Positions 36,871-46,721 are shown, counted from the stretch's first letter. The stretch: 64,000 bases of DNA from Paracoccus onchidii (GCF_028294535.1 NZ_JAQBIE010000013.1:49045-113044), one strand, 5' to 3'. Numbers and translations: made by a program. Notes: a model not told the origin generated them from the sequence alone.

Positions 36871-38739
36871 GTGTTTCACGTGAAACAATTTGACGTCATT
36901 GTTATCGGGGCAGGCCACGCAGGATTGGAAGCGGCTTGCGCAGCAGCGCGCATGGGTGTCGCTACTGCGCTGGTTACAATGCAAAAGTCAGATCTCGGTT
37001 CACTGTCGTGTAATCCCGCCATTGGTGGATTGGGAAAAGGCCATCTTGTCCGTGAAATCGATGCACTTGACGGTGTCATGGGGCGATTGGCGGATCGTGC
37101 CGGTATTCAATTTCGGCTGTTAAATCGTCGGAAGGGACCGGCGGTTCAAGGCCCGCGCGCACAAATGGATCGGTCGCTCTATCGGGAGGCGGCTGGAGAA
37201 CTCGTCACCCGGCAAACGAATCTTTCTTTGTTGTTGGGCGAAGTGGCTGGATTGACTGAAAAATCTGGCAAAATTGTAGGTATCGAGCTTGCGGACGGAA
37301 CCAAACTGTCAGCTGCTGCCGTTATTCTCACGACCGGCACTTTTCTAAATGGCGTTATCCATATTGGTGAAGAAAGCCGGTCCGCCGGGCGTTGGGGAAA
37401 TCAACCATCAAATCGTTTGGCCGATTCAATACGGGACTTCGGCGTTTCTTTCGGCCGGTTGAAAACGGGTACACCACCAAGACTCAAGGGAAAGACTATC
37501 AACTGGGCAGGGTTGGAAGTGCAGCCAGGTGATGACGTTCCAACGATGTTTTCTTATCTGAGTGAGGCACCGGCAGCTGAGCAGATTTCGTGCGGTGTCA
37601 CACATACAAATGAGCATACCCATAATATTATTCGGGAAAATCTATCTCGCTCTGCCATGTATGGCGGGCATATTTCCGGGCGAGGACCCAGGTATTGCCC
37701 GTCAATTGAAGATAAAATTGTTCGTTTTCATGACAAAACCTCGCATCAAATATTTCTAGAACCAGAGGGCCTGAATGACGACACCGTTTATCCCAATGGT
37801 ATCTCCACTTCGCTTCCATTGGATGTACAAGAGGCATATGTCAGGTCAATAAATGGGCTTGAATCTGTACAAATCCTTCAGCCTGGCTATGCCGTAGAGT
37901 ATGATTATGTGGATCCGCGATCTCTGGACGCGACGTTGGCAATGCGTTCGGTTGAAGGATTGTTTCTTGCCGGGCAAATCAACGGCACTACTGGATACGA
38001 AGAGGCCGCGGCACAGGGCTTGGTGGCCGGTTTAAATGCCGCAAAATTGGCGCGCAACGAAGAGATGATCCGGTTCAGTAGAACAAATAGTTACCTCGGT
38101 GTCATGATTGATGATCTGACAACTCGAGGGGTGACCGAGCCGTATCGAATGTTTACGTCGCGCGCGGAATTCCGGCTAACCCTGCGCGCAGACAATGCAG
38201 ACCAACGTCTTACACCTCTTGGAATTGACTTGGGCTGCGTTTCTAGTCAGAGAAAAGAATTTTTCCTTGATCGCCAAGAACGCTATGAAAAGGCGCGTGA
38301 AATTGGTCAATCTAGCTTGTTTTCACCAACAGAGCTATCGCGCGCAGGTCTTAAAGTGCGAATGGATGGGCAGAAACGCTCGGCATTTGCGCTTCTGGGC
38401 TTAGGGACCATAGATAGAAGTACGATTCTTGATCTTGAACCGAGATTGACTGAATTTTCTTCGGAAACCTTAGCGCAGCTTCAGAACGATGCGCTATATG
38501 CACAATATAGCGATAGGCAGGCTCAGGATGCTGCGGCGCTCCGTTCAGATGAAGCGGTCTATCTACCAGAAGACCTAGATTATGCAAAGATATCAGGACT
38601 TTCCGCCGAGTTGACTGCGAAGTTGGTAGATGTAAAGCCTAGAACATTAGCCGCGGCTGCGAAGATCGAAGGGATAACACCTGCCGCGCTTTCGCTTATT
38701 GTTGCAATCACACGAACCAAGTCCAGGAAAACTGCATGA
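36871..38739 (+). CDS. mnmG: tRNA uridine-5-carboxymethylaminomethyl modification enzyme MnmG
   Basis: The 622-residue protein binds FAD through GAGHAG (13-18) in [20 protein letters not shown] and has the family blocks [20 protein letters not shown] and [13 protein letters not shown]. It works with MnmE at tRNA U34. The start codon is GTG at 36871; the first residues (FHVKQ) are coded by a perfect parS site. The stop overlaps the rsmG start (ATGA). Codon usage is more A/T-rich than in rho or parA on either side. Confidence 0.96.
   Translation: MFHVKQFDVIVIGAGHAGLEAACAAARMGVATALVTMQKSDLGSLSCNPAIGGLGKGHLVREIDALDGVMGRLADRAGIQFRLLNRRKGPAVQGPRAQMDRSLYREAAGELVTRQTNLSLLLGEVAGLTEKSGKIVGIELADGTKLSAAAVILTTGTFLNGVIHIGEESRSAGRWGNQPSNRLADSIRDFGVSFGRLKTGTPPRLKGKTINWAGLEVQPGDDVPTMFSYLSEAPAAEQISCGVTHTNEHTHNIIRENLSRSAMYGGHISGRGPRYCPSIEDKIVRFHDKTSHQIFLEPEGLNDDTVYPNGISTSLPLDVQEAYVRSINGLESVQILQPGYAVEYDYVDPRSLDATLAMRSVEGLFLAGQINGTTGYEEAAAQGLVAGLNAAKLARNEEMIRFSRTNSYLGVMIDDLTTRGVTEPYRMFTSRAEFRLTLRADNADQRLTPLGIDLGCVSSQRKEFFLDRQERYEKAREIGQSSLFSPTELSRAGLKVRMDGQKRSAFALLGLGTIDRSTILDLEPRLTEFSSETLAQLQNDALYAQYSDRQAQDAAALRSDEAVYLPEDLDYAKISGLSAELTAKLVDVKPRTLAAAAKIEGITPAALSLIVAITRTKSRKTA
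36872..36887. other. parS: parS centromere site 1, inside the mnmG start
   Basis: A perfect copy of the 16-bp bacterial parS palindrome TGTTTCACGTGAAACA. It overlaps codons 1-6 of mnmG. ParB binds this site and loads onto DNA to organise the origin region for segregation; parA and parB lie 2.4 kb downstream. Confidence 0.97.
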
Positions 38740-39332
38740 AGGTTGATGTTTCACGTGAAACAATGGACCTCCTGAAAGAATTTCAGGCACTCGCGGAAAA
38801 GTGGAATTCGAGAATAAACTTGGTTTCTGGATCCACTCTGCCAGCATTTTGGGACCGACATATCTCTGATTCACTTCAAATTTTTGAGAATGCCGCGCCT
38901 TTTTCTGGTCATTGGGCTGATTTAGGTTCTGGAGGTGGGTTTCCAGGAATCGTTCTTGCGGTTGCATTCCGCGAAACAGATCTTTCTTTTACGCTTGTTG
39001 AAAGCGATCAGCGTAAAGCAACATTTCTGCGCACAGCTATTCGGGAATTATCACTCACTAACGCAAAAGTGAAATGTGATCGGATTGAGCGCATACCTTC
39101 GTTGAATGCTGATTATGTTTCGGCACGCGCTTTGGCGGGCTTACCGGTTCTACTGACGTTTCTGGATCTGCACCTGAGAGCTTCCGGAGAAGCCTGGCTT
39201 CTCAAAGGTCGGAACTGGCAAGCAGAAGTTGATGAGGCCAGAGAAAATTGGGCATTCAATCTTGAGACTTTTCCAAGTAAGACAAGTGATGAGGCAGCTG
39301 TACTGAAGGTGAGCGAGGTTTCCCATGTCTGA
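38736..39332 (+). CDS. rsmG: 16S rRNA (guanine527-N7)-methyltransferase RsmG
   Basis: A 198-residue SAM-dependent methyltransferase with the SAM-binding [18 protein letters not shown] (residues about 66-83) and the preceding [13 protein letters not shown] segment of the GidB family. It methylates G527 in 16S rRNA. Residues 5-9 (VSRET), which are common to RsmG proteins near origins, are coded by a second perfect parS. It overlaps mnmG by four bases and parA by eight bases. Low G+C like its upstream neighbours. Confidence 0.95.
   Translation: MKVDVSRETMDLLKEFQALAEKWNSRINLVSGSTLPAFWDRHISDSLQIFENAAPFSGHWADLGSGGGFPGIVLAVAFRETDLSFTLVESDQRKATFLRTAIRELSLTNAKVKCDRIERIPSLNADYVSARALAGLPVLLTFLDLHLRASGEAWLLKGRNWQAEVDEARENWAFNLETFPSKTSDEAAVLKVSEVSHV
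38747..38762. other. parS: parS centromere site 2, inside the rsmG start
   Basis: A second perfect TGTTTCACGTGAAACA palindrome, in codons 4-9 of rsmG, 1875 bases from the first site. Two exact copies of a 16-mer close to parAB leave little doubt about function. Confidence 0.97.
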
Positions 39333-40110
39333 GACCTGTATTGTGGCTATCGCCAATCAGAAAGGCGGGGTGGGAAAAACTACGACCGCGATCAATCTTG
39401 GTGCCGCTCTTGCCAAGCTGGGTCATCAGACGATCCTGGTAGATTTGGATCCTCAGGGGAATGCGTCAACCGGTTTGGGTATCGATCTCGAGCAGCGAGA
39501 GTTGAATGTTTACGATCTTCTTGCCGGCGATGAGTCTCTGGAAGAATGTGCCCTCGGCACAGATATTGACAACCTCAAAGTCGTTCCCGCGACATCTGAT
39601 CTGGCGTCAGCGGATGTCCAGCTTTCGCAAGTACAGGACCGCATTCGGCTTTTGCGGAGAAAGCTGACGGATTCATCGCAGGGGAAGATTGTTCTGATTG
39701 ACTGTCCGCCCGCGCTTGGTTTGCTGACATTGAATGCAATGGTTGCGGCAGACAGTGTATTGGTTCCATTGCAAGCCGAATTTTATGCTTTGGAAGGGCT
39801 GTCCCAACTGCTTTCGACTGTGCAGCACGTTCGTCAAACCGCCAACCCAGATCTTCGAATTAACGGCGTTCTTTTGACAATGTCTGATTATCGAAACAAC
39901 TTGTCCCAGCAAGTCGAAGCTGATGCCCGCGAAACCTTGGGAGAGCTTGTTTATCAAACCGTGATCCCTCGGAATGTCCGTGTGTCCGAGGCGCCGTCGC
40001 ATGCCCAGCCCGTATTGGTCTACGATCCTGCCTCGAAGGGCAGCTTGTCTTATATAAAATTTGCGGAAGAATTCGCCACACGCGCGAGAATTGCCAGGGA
40101 GGTGGCGTAA
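39325..40110 (+). CDS. parA: Chromosome partitioning ATPase ParA (Soj)
   Basis: A 261-residue ATPase with the deviant Walker A KGGVGKTTT (residues about 13-21), the second Lys/Asp region in ILVDLDPQGNAS and Walker B IVLIDCPP. ParA forms a DNA-bound gradient that moves ParB-parS complexes to opposite poles. Start at 39325 overlaps rsmG by eight bases. parB follows after one base. Codon use returns here toward the window average. Confidence 0.97.
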   Translation: MSETCIVAIANQKGGVGKTTTAINLGAALAKLGHQTILVDLDPQGNASTGLGIDLEQRELNVYDLLAGDESLEECALGTDIDNLKVVPATSDLASADVQLSQVQDRIRLLRRKLTDSSQGKIVLIDCPPALGLLTLNAMVAADSVLVPLQAEFYALEGLSQLLSTVQHVRQTANPDLRINGVLLTMSDYRNNLSQQVEADARETLGELVYQTVIPRNVRVSEAPSHAQPVLVYDPASKGSLSYIKFAEEFATRARIAREVA

Positions 40111-40111
40111 A

Positions 40112-41005
40112 ATGGGGGATAACAAGCTGGCAAAACGGGGGCTGGGACGCGGCCTTTCTGCATTGATGGCCGATATGGATCTGTCGACTGCGGAACCCGC
40201 AAATCCGACACGCGATCGGACCATGATCCCGATTGAACAGATTACGGCCAATCCAGATCAGCCACGGCGCAGTTTTGAGCCGGAAGCATTGCGGGAACTG
40301 GCCGATTCACTGAAAAACCGCGGGGTTCTTCAGCCGTTGATCGTGCGTCCGCATCCACAGGACGATGGAATTTTCCAGATCGTTGCAGGTGAGCGGCGTT
40401 GGCGCGCTGCGCAAATGGCGCAGCTGCATGAATTGCCCGTGATTGTTCGCCAACTGTCCGATACAGAAGTATTGGAAGTCGCGATTATCGAGAATATTCA
40501 ACGCGCTGATCTGAACGCGATCGAGGAAGCGGCGTCCTTCCGCCAGCTTATGGATCGCTTTGGTCACACGCAAGAGCGTTTGGCAGATGCCCTGAACAAA
40601 AGCCGCAGTCATATCGCAAATCTGCTGCGCCTGTTGAACCTTCCGGATCAAGTTCAGGATTTCGTCAAGGAAGGCAAATTGTCGGCCGGTCACGCGCGTG
40701 CGTTGATCACAGCGCCCAATCCGGCTCTGCTTGCCCGAAAGGTGATGGAAAAAGGGTTGTCAGTGCGCGAAACCGAGGAACTGGTGCGCAAACAGATCAA
40801 TCCTGATGAGCAAGGCAAAAAACCGGCCCGCCGGCAACGAGAGAAAGATGCCGATACGCGCGCCTTGGAATCGGACCTTTCCGCTCAGCTGAGCATGAAG
40901 GTTTCGATCGATCACGGTGGCACAAAGGGCGGAACGATCGCCATCGCCTACAAGGATCTGGAGCAGCTGGATCAACTTTGCCAAATTCTAGGCGGGCACC
41001 GCTGA
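40112..41005 (+). CDS. parB: Chromosome partitioning protein ParB (Spo0J), CTPase
   Basis: The 297-residue protein starts MGDNKLAKRGLGRGLSALMA, whose conserved LGRGLSALM motif stimulates ParA. The CTP-binding GERRWRAA motif is at 93-100, the EAIIENIQRADLN-type ParB/RepB box (VAIIENIQRADLNAIEEA) follows, then a HTH (RLADALNKSRSHIANLLRLL) that reads parS, and a C-terminal dimerisation part. The frame is open upstream to 40061 inside parA; the ATG at 40112 is used. Confidence 0.97.
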   Translation: MGDNKLAKRGLGRGLSALMADMDLSTAEPANPTRDRTMIPIEQITANPDQPRRSFEPEALRELADSLKNRGVLQPLIVRPHPQDDGIFQIVAGERRWRAAQMAQLHELPVIVRQLSDTEVLEVAIIENIQRADLNAIEEAASFRQLMDRFGHTQERLADALNKSRSHIANLLRLLNLPDQVQDFVKEGKLSAGHARALITAPNPALLARKVMEKGLSVRETEELVRKQINPDEQGKKPARRQREKDADTRALESDLSAQLSMKVSIDHGGTKGGTIAIAYKDLEQLDQLCQILGGHR

Positions 41006-41043
41006 TATTGTAGAATCCAGCACTCGGCGCACCATATAAGCGA

Positions 41044-41397
41044 TTATAGGTCCGGACGGGTGGTGACATAGACACCGACAACGGCGCAGATACTTGCCTG
41101 CGTGGCGACCACCCAGACGGGCATTCCGACCCAGAAGGAAATGGCAATTCCGAATGTCATTGCGCCAACAGCCCAGATCTTGGCGTTTCTGCTTATGGCA
41201 CCGCGTTCCTGCCAGGCACGAACTGAGGGGCCGTATGTCGGATGTTCCTGGATCTTGCGCCGCAACTCGGGCGAACTTTTTGCAAAGGCCCATGCGGCAA
41301 CCAACAGGAACGGTACCGTCGGCATGACGGGCAGGGCGATGCCGATAATGGCCAAGCCCAGAAAAAACGCCCCGAACGCATACCAGAACAATCGCAT
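41044..41397 (-). CDS. YbaN/DUF454-family inner-membrane protein
   Basis: A 117-residue protein with hydrophobic segments at about 3-35 and 72-110 and the family core GIALPVMPTVPFLLVAAWAF, followed by AKSSPELRRKIQEHPTYGP. DUF454 proteins are small membrane proteins without assigned function. The start MRLFWYAFG at 41397 is one base after the hemW stop, so it is probably co-transcribed with hemW. Confidence 0.85.
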   Translation of the reverse strand: MRLFWYAFGAFFLGLAIIGIALPVMPTVPFLLVAAWAFAKSSPELRRKIQEHPTYGPSVRAWQERGAISRNAKIWAVGAMTFGIAISFWVGMPVWVVATQASICAVVGVYVTTRPDL

Positions 41398-41398
41398 G

Positions 41399-42577
41399 TC
41401 AATCCGCCAATTCGCGCAATATCGCATTCAGGACGGGCCTGCCTTCGGCTGTCGTGGCCAGACGCCCGTCAGATCGTGTGATCATACCCATATCGGTTAG
41501 ATGGGCGATTGTCCCGGGCACAAGTTCGTGTCCGACCAGACGTTCGTAGCGGGCTATATCCATACCCTCGTGCAGCCGCATCGACATGAGCAGATATTCC
41601 AATGCCATCTCTTCGGTCGGCACCAGGGATCTGTCCTTGTCGCCGGTGCCATTCTGGGTGACCGCTGCCAGCCATTCTCCGGGGGCGCGATACGCTTCGG
41701 TTGCATAGCGTCCATGGGGCAGGGTGATCCTGCCATGGGCACCGGGTCCGACGGCGACCCAGTCTCCTTGACGCCAATAGATCAGGTTGTGGCGGCTTTC
41801 CGATCCCGGTGCAGCATGGTTCGATGTTTCATAGCCGGGCATTCCGGCCGCCGCGCAGATCTCTTGCGTTTCAAGATACATATCTGCGGCCAGATCGTCG
41901 GTAGGCAGGTCGCGCAGCTTTCCTGCCGCTGCGCGCGCGCCAAAGGCTGTGCCGGGCTCTACGGTCAGTTGATAGAGCGAGAGGTGGTCGACCGCCATGG
42001 CGATGGCTTCGCGCAGTTCGTTGCGCCATTGGTCGATGCTTTGGTTCTGGCGTGCGTAAATCAGGTCAAAGCTGACCCGGTCAAAGCAGTCGCGGGCCAC
42101 GTCAAAGGCCGCGCGGGCCTCGGCCACGGAATGCAGGCGCCCTAGGCGCCGAAGATCCTGATCGTCCAGAGCCTGTATGCCCATGGACAGACGATTCACG
42201 CCGGCCTGAGCATAGCCGCGAAAGCGGCCCATTTCGACGCTGGTCGGATTTGCCTCGAGCGAGATCTCGATATCATTTGCAAAGCCCCAGCCCCGTCTTG
42301 CGGCGCGGATGACGTGATCGACGGTTTCGGGTTGCATCAGCGACGGGGTGCCGCCGCCAAAGAAGATGCTGTTCAGATGCCTGCCGGGCAACTCGGCTGC
42401 AAGACGGTCGATTTCCCGAGCCAGCGCAGCAGCCCATCGGGTCTGGTCGATGTGATCGACAACATGGCTGTTGAAATCGCAATAGGGGCATTTGGCGGCG
42501 CAGAAGGGCCAATGAACATATAGTCCGAACCCGCCTGCGCGCCAGTCATCGGTCAATTGAGGGGCGTTTTCCGTCAT
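41399..42577 (-). CDS. hemW: HemW, radical SAM heme chaperone
   Basis: A 392-residue radical SAM protein with the cluster motif Cys26-x3-Cys30-x2-Cys33 (PFCAAKCPYCDF), the SAM-contact GGGTPSL and the GIQALDDQDLRRLGR block of the HemN/HemW family. It lacks the extra N-terminal Cys of HemN, so it is more likely the heme-trafficking chaperone HemW than oxygen-independent coproporphyrinogen oxidase. It overlaps the RidA-like gene by four bases (ATGA). Confidence 0.93.
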   Translation of the reverse strand: MTENAPQLTDDWRAGGFGLYVHWPFCAAKCPYCDFNSHVVDHIDQTRWAAALAREIDRLAAELPGRHLNSIFFGGGTPSLMQPETVDHVIRAARRGWGFANDIEISLEANPTSVEMGRFRGYAQAGVNRLSMGIQALDDQDLRRLGRLHSVAEARAAFDVARDCFDRVSFDLIYARQNQSIDQWRNELREAIAMAVDHLSLYQLTVEPGTAFGARAAAGKLRDLPTDDLAADMYLETQEICAAAGMPGYETSNHAAPGSESRHNLIYWRQGDWVAVGPGAHGRITLPHGRYATEAYRAPGEWLAAVTQNGTGDKDRSLVPTEEMALEYLLMSMRLHEGMDIARYERLVGHELVPGTIAHLTDMGMITRSDGRLATTAEGRPVLNAILRELAD

Positions 42578-42948
42578 TCGCGTAGCGCCGTAGCTTCAAT
42601 CTCGATTTTCATTTCCGGACGGATCAGCCCCGCAACAATCATCGTTGCGGCCGGTCGAATATCACCCAATGCTTCTTGCAGGGCGGGGGCAAGGTCGGGA
42701 ACCATTGCGGCATCCGTGATTGTATATTGGACGCGCATGATGTCGGTGGGGCTGAACCCCGCCTGCTCCAGAACATCGAAGATCGTGGCAAAGCAGTTGC
42801 GGGCCTGCTGGCCCACATCCTGCGGCATGACCATGGTTTTGTAATCATAGCCGGTGACGCCCGAGACAAAACACCATTTGTCCCGGACGATTGCGCGGCT
42901 ATAGGCCATTTGACTTTCGAATGGCGAGCCGGTCGATATCCTATGCAA
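42574..42948 (-). CDS. RidA-family (YjgF/UK114) protein
   Basis: A 124-residue protein with the RidA-type fold: a first strand block YSRAIVRDKWCFVSGVTGYD, the helix QARNCFATIFDVLEQAGFSP and the C-terminal substrate-site strand LIRPEMKIEIEATALRE. The usual catalytic-type Arg of enamine deaminases (R105 in E. coli numbering) is represented by the Arg in LIRPEMKIEIE, though the spacing should be checked. These proteins hydrolyse reactive imines or act as accessory enzymes. It overlaps rdgB (42941-42948) and hemW. Confidence 0.88.
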   Translation of the reverse strand: MHRISTGSPFESQMAYSRAIVRDKWCFVSGVTGYDYKTMVMPQDVGQQARNCFATIFDVLEQAGFSPTDIMRVQYTITDAAMVPDLAPALQEALGDIRPAATMIVAGLIRPEMKIEIEATALRE

Positions 42949-43549
42949 AACAGGTCTCGATCATCTGGCTGACAGCCAGAGCACGATGGCTGAGGCTGTT
43001 CTTTTGATCGGCGCTCATTTCGCCCAGGGTCACTTCATGCCCGTCCGGCATGAAGATAGGGTCATAGCCATGCCCTTCGGCACCACGAGGGGGCCAGACG
43101 ACGCGACCCGGCAACACCCCCTCGAACACTTCGTCATGACCATCAGGCCACATCAGGACAAGAGTGCAGCGAAACTGGGCGTTGCGGGGTTCAGCCGCCT
43201 GAACGGCCTCCAGCTCGTTCCAGGTGCGCTGCATGGCCATTGCGAAATCGCGCCCGTTGCCGGTTTCCGCCCAATCGGCAGTATAGACACCGGGGGCACC
43301 ATTCAGGGCGTCGACGCTGATGCCGCTGTCGTCTGACAGGGCAGGCAGGCCGGTGGCCTCGACGGCAGAGCGCGCCTTGATACGCGCATTGCCGACGAAA
43401 TTGTCCTCGGTTTCGACGGGTTCGGCCAGGGCGGTTTCGGCGGCGCCGATAACCTCGACGCCATACGGGGTCAACAAGGCGCGCATCTCGGCCAGCTTTC
43501 CGGCATTGTGGGTCGCCACCAAAAGTTTCTTTTCGGTGAACTTCCTCAT
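42941..43549 (-). CDS. rdgB: Non-canonical purine NTP pyrophosphatase (RdgB/HAM1)
   Basis: The 202-residue protein has the family opening [18 protein letters not shown], the [20 protein letters not shown] catalytic region (with the metal-binding Asp pair) and [12 protein letters not shown]. It removes ITP, dITP and XTP. The start overlaps the rph stop (ATGA), and the end overlaps the RidA-like gene. The gene is third from the end of a compact leftward operon: rph, rdgB, RidA-like, hemW, ybaN-like. Confidence 0.96.
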   Translation of the reverse strand: MRKFTEKKLLVATHNAGKLAEMRALLTPYGVEVIGAAETALAEPVETEDNFVGNARIKARSAVEATGLPALSDDSGISVDALNGAPGVYTADWAETGNGRDFAMAMQRTWNELEAVQAAEPRNAQFRCTLVLMWPDGHDEVFEGVLPGRVVWPPRGAEGHGYDPIFMPDGHEVTLGEMSADQKNSLSHRALAVSQMIETCFA

Positions 43550-44259
43550 GCGATCGCGGCCTTCTGGGCGGCGACAAGTTCCTGCATGCCGGCATCGGCC
43601 AGATCCAGCAACTGGTTCATTTCATCGCGCGAAAAGGTTGCCCCCTCGGCGGACATCTGCACTTCGATCAACTTGCCTGAACCGGTCAGGACAAAGTTGC
43701 CGTCGGTGCCCGCTTCGCTGTCTTCGGCGTAATCCAGATCCAGCACCGGCTGACCGGCATAGATTCCGCAGCTGACAGCGGCGACGTGATCGACGATGGG
43801 ATCGCTGTGCAGAACGCCTGCGGACATCAGCTTGTTCACGGCAAGGCGCAATGCGACCCAGCCACCGGTGATCGACGCGCAGCGCGTGCCGCCGTCGGCC
43901 TGAATGACATCGCAGTCGATGGTGATCTGACGTTCACCCAGCGCAACACGATCGACGCCGGCGCGGAGGCTGCGCCCGATCAGGCGTTGGATTTCCTGAG
44001 TGCGGCCCGATTGCTTGCCCTGCGCGGCCTCTCGGCGGTTGCGGGTGTTGGTGGCGCGGGGCAGCATTCCGTATTCTGCCGTCACCCAGCCAAGGCCGGT
44101 GCCCTTGAGAAAACGGGGCGGATTATCCTCGATCGAGGCGCTGCACAGAACATGGGTGTTGCCACAACGGATCAGGCATGATCCCTCGGCATGGCGCATC
44201 ACACCGGTTTCGATTGAAATTGGGCGCATTTGGCTTAGATTCCGGCCTGAAGGGCGCAT
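43546..44259 (-). CDS. rph: Ribonuclease PH
   Basis: The 237-residue protein starts [20 protein letters not shown] and carries the phosphorolytic RNase PH motifs ([18 protein letters not shown], the [20 protein letters not shown] segment and the [20 protein letters not shown] metal site). It trims tRNA 3' ends using phosphate. The ATG at 44259 is preferred over the longer frame to 44292, giving the normal length. It is divergent from hrcA (72 bases apart). Confidence 0.96.
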   Translation of the reverse strand: MRPSGRNLSQMRPISIETGVMRHAEGSCLIRCGNTHVLCSASIEDNPPRFLKGTGLGWVTAEYGMLPRATNTRNRREAAQGKQSGRTQEIQRLIGRSLRAGVDRVALGERQITIDCDVIQADGGTRCASITGGWVALRLAVNKLMSAGVLHSDPIVDHVAAVSCGIYAGQPVLDLDYAEDSEAGTDGNFVLTGSGKLIEVQMSAEGATFSRDEMNQLLDLADAGMQELVAAQKAAIA

Positions 44260-44331
44260 GGGTATTCCTTTCGGTGAAGATTGGCTGCCCAATACAGGTC
44301 TGCGCCGGCATCACGCAAGCCCGTGTAGGAT

Positions 44332-45387
44332 ATGAACCAGGAAACGCTGCTCTCTGAACTGAACGACCGGTCCCGCGAAGTGTTTCGCCGGGTGGTCCAG
44401 ACCTATCTTGAAACCGGCGAGCCGATCGGTTCGCGCAGCTTGACGCGTGAACTGTCCGAAAAGGTCAGCGCGGCCACTGTCAGAAATGTGATGCAGGATC
44501 TGGAATTTCTGGGCCTCCTGGACAGCCCGCATGTTTCGGCGGGGCGTTTGCCATCACAATTGGGGCTGCGGCTGTTCGTCGACGGCATGATGGAGATAGA
44601 CAATGTCACACCGACCGACCGGGCCGCCATCGACCAGACCCTGGGCAATGATGATCCCGATACGGGCATGCTTCTTGATCGTGTCAGCACGACGCTCAGT
44701 TCGCTGACGCATGGGGCGTCACTGGTCCTGATGCCCAAACATGAAGCGCCTATCCGCCATATCGAATTCGTCAGTCTCGCGCAGGATCGGGCGCTGGTCG
44801 TGCTGGTCTTTGCCGATGGGCATGTCGAGAACCGGATCTTTACGCCGCCGCCGGGGCAAACGCCGTCATCCATGCGCGAGGCCGGGAATTTCCTGAATGC
44901 CATGGCCGAGGGCAAGACCGTCCCGGAATTGCGCAGTCACATGGCCCGCGAAATCGCGGCCCGGCGGCGCGAACTGGACGTATTGGCCGCCGAGCTGGTG
45001 GAATCGGGTCTGGCGCTGTGGGATACGGAGGCGACGGATCCGCGCCTGATCGTGCGCGGCCGCGCCAACCTGCTGGATAGTGAGGCGGCGGATCTGGACC
45101 GGATACGCGTGCTGTTTGACGATCTGGAACGCAAACGCGACATCGTCGAGTTTCTGGAACTGACCGAACAGGGTGATGGTGTGCGCATTTTCATTGGCTC
45201 CGAGAACAAGCTTTTTTCACTTTCGGGTTCCGCTCTGGTGGTTTCACCCTATATGAATGCCGACCGAAAGATTGTAGGCGCGGTGGGCGTCATCGGTCCG
45301 ACGCGGTTGAACTATGGCCGTATCGTACCGATTGTCGACTACACCGCCCAACTGGTCGGGCGCGTGTTGTCCGGCCGGAAAGGATAA
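44332..45387 (+). CDS. hrcA: Heat-inducible transcription repressor HrcA
   Basis: A 351-residue protein with an N-terminal winged helix (SREVFRRVVQTYLETGEPIG, then SAATVRNVMQDLEFLGLL) and the C-terminal GAF-like HrcA domain. It represses heat-shock operons by binding CIRCE inverted repeats. I looked for a CIRCE element in the 72-base rph-hrcA gap and did not see one; the targets (groESL or similar) are outside the window. grpE follows eight bases after the stop. Confidence 0.95.
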   Translation: MNQETLLSELNDRSREVFRRVVQTYLETGEPIGSRSLTRELSEKVSAATVRNVMQDLEFLGLLDSPHVSAGRLPSQLGLRLFVDGMMEIDNVTPTDRAAIDQTLGNDDPDTGMLLDRVSTTLSSLTHGASLVLMPKHEAPIRHIEFVSLAQDRALVVLVFADGHVENRIFTPPPGQTPSSMREAGNFLNAMAEGKTVPELRSHMAREIAARRRELDVLAAELVESGLALWDTEATDPRLIVRGRANLLDSEAADLDRIRVLFDDLERKRDIVEFLELTEQGDGVRIFIGSENKLFSLSGSALVVSPYMNADRKIVGAVGVIGPTRLNYGRIVPIVDYTAQLVGRVLSGRKG

Positions 45388-45394
45388 GTTGAGA

Positions 45395-45925
45395 ATGACC
45401 GAACAGAACGAACAGCCGCTAGACGACATCATCGAAGACCCGCTGGCCGATCCTTCGGACGAGATCGAAGCGGTCCGGGCCGAGCGCGACGAGTTCCGCG
45501 ACAAATGGATGCGGGCCTTGGCCGATGCCGAGAATTCGCGCAAGCGTGCCGACAAGGATCGCCGCGACGCCGAGCAATATGGCGGTTCGCGCCTGGCGCG
45601 CGACCTGCTGCCGGTTCATGACGCCCTGACGCGCGCGCTTGATGCCGCAACCGATGAACAACGCGAAGCTGCCGGTGCCTTGATCGAAGGTGTCGAACTG
45701 ACGCTGCGCGAGTTGTCGAATGTTTTTGCCAAGCACGGCATCACGGTGATTCGCCCTGAACATGGTGAAAAATTCGACCCGACCTGGCACGAAGCAATGT
45801 TCGAAGCCGCCGTTCCAGGCACCGTGGCTGGCGAAATCATTCAGGTCATGGATAACGGTTTCCGCCTGCATGACCGCCTGTTGCGCCCGGCAAAGGTTGG
45901 TGTCAGCTCGACCCCGGCCAGCTGA
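45395..45925 (+). CDS. grpE: GrpE, nucleotide exchange factor of DnaK
   Basis: The 176-residue protein has a long N-terminal helix (AVRAERDEFRDKWMRALADAE, then NSRKRADKDRRDAEQYGGSR) and the C-terminal beta domain (PTWHEAMFEAAVPGTVAGEI, then GFRLHDRLLRPAKVGVS). It opens the DnaK nucleotide site. The start MTEQNEQPLDD at 45395 follows hrcA closely. A terminator hairpin follows the stop by 11 bases, so dnaK is not in this operon. Confidence 0.96.
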   Translation: MTEQNEQPLDDIIEDPLADPSDEIEAVRAERDEFRDKWMRALADAENSRKRADKDRRDAEQYGGSRLARDLLPVHDALTRALDAATDEQREAAGALIEGVELTLRELSNVFAKHGITVIRPEHGEKFDPTWHEAMFEAAVPGTVAGEIIQVMDNGFRLHDRLLRPAKVGVSSTPAS

Positions 45926-45936
45926 TTTCTGCCCCT

Positions 45937-45961
45937 GCGCCGTGCGGATCACGCGCGGCGC
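45937..45961 (+). terminator. Hairpin after grpE
   Basis: GCGCCGTGCG (45937-45946) pairs with CGCGCGGCGC (45952-45961), ten pairs with one T-G, closing a 5-base loop. No T-tract follows. Position after the grpE stop supports a terminator role. Confidence 0.5.
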
Positions 45962-46003
45962 TACAACCTTCCTCTGACTTGCCGATTTTTCCCGCCCGCG
46001 CGA

Positions 46004-46013
46004 ACTTTAGGGG
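46004..46013 (+). promoter_or_regulatory. ACTTTAGGGG element upstream of gfa
   Basis: This 10-mer, 25 bases before the gfa ATG, is also found exactly upstream of xoxF (50870-50879). Both genes belong to methanol/formaldehyde metabolism. It may be part of a core promoter or a shared operator; the distance to the start codon differs (25 versus 117 bases). Confidence 0.4.
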
Positions 46014-46037
46014 ATTCGGTCAACGCAGGAGGGGACC

Positions 46038-46622
46038 ATGGCAGCAACGGAAGGGGTGAAAATTCACCCCGCAGTCGACGGTGGTGTCAGGCCGGGCAAC
46101 CCGTCCTTTGGCGGTGGTGTGCTGTCGTGTCATTGCACAACCGACCCGGTGGCAATCCGCATCAACGCCCAGACCTCGCATAACCATATCTGCGGTTGCA
46201 GCAAATGCTGGAAGCCGGTTGGCGCGCTGTTCAGTCAGGTGGCCGTGGTGGCGCGTGACAGTATCCAGATTCTGCAAAACGCCGATAAACTGGAGGTCAT
46301 CGATTCTGCGGCCGCCATTCAGCGACATCGCTGCCGTGATTGCGGTGTGCACATGTATGGTCGGATCGAAGACAAGCAGCACCCGTTCTACGGTCTGGAC
46401 TTTGTTCACACCGAATTGTCACCGGACCGGGGATGGTCGGCACCGGAATTCGCCGCCTATGTCAGCTCGGTGATTGAAACGGGTGTCGATCCTTCCCGGA
46501 TGGGCGCGATCCGGGCGCGGTTGCGCGAACTGGGCCTTGAACCCTATGACGTGCTTTCCCCTGCATTGATGGACGCTATCGCGACGCATGTCGCGAAACG
46601 GACAGGAACCATTCCCGCTTGA
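46038..46622 (+). CDS. gfa: S-(hydroxymethyl)glutathione synthase
   Basis: A 194-residue zinc protein. Cysteines in [18 protein letters not shown] and [12 protein letters not shown] (Cys-His-Cys, Cys-Gly-Cys-x2-Cys and Cys-x2-Cys) are the metal-binding set of the Gfa family. The enzyme speeds the condensation of formaldehyde with glutathione, the first step of the glutathione-dependent pathway first described in Paracoccus denitrificans. A strong AGGAGGGG site lies before the ATG. The flhA gene follows 99 bases downstream, completing the first two steps of the path. Confidence 0.93.
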   Translation: MAATEGVKIHPAVDGGVRPGNPSFGGGVLSCHCTTDPVAIRINAQTSHNHICGCSKCWKPVGALFSQVAVVARDSIQILQNADKLEVIDSAAAIQRHRCRDCGVHMYGRIEDKQHPFYGLDFVHTELSPDRGWSAPEFAAYVSSVIETGVDPSRMGAIRARLRELGLEPYDVLSPALMDAIATHVAKRTGTIPA

Positions 46623-46721
46623 CGAAGCAGGCATATCAATCGAAACGCGGCCCTTGGGGATCAAACCCAACGCCCTTCTGGCCAACGGAATCTGACGAAC
46701 TTGAATGACAGGAGACAGCAA

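Noticed and set aside
44260..44331. CIRCE operator (GAGTGCTAA inverted repeat) upstream of hrcA
   Set aside because: Searched by eye in the rph-hrcA gap and not found; HrcA targets must lie elsewhere or be diverged.
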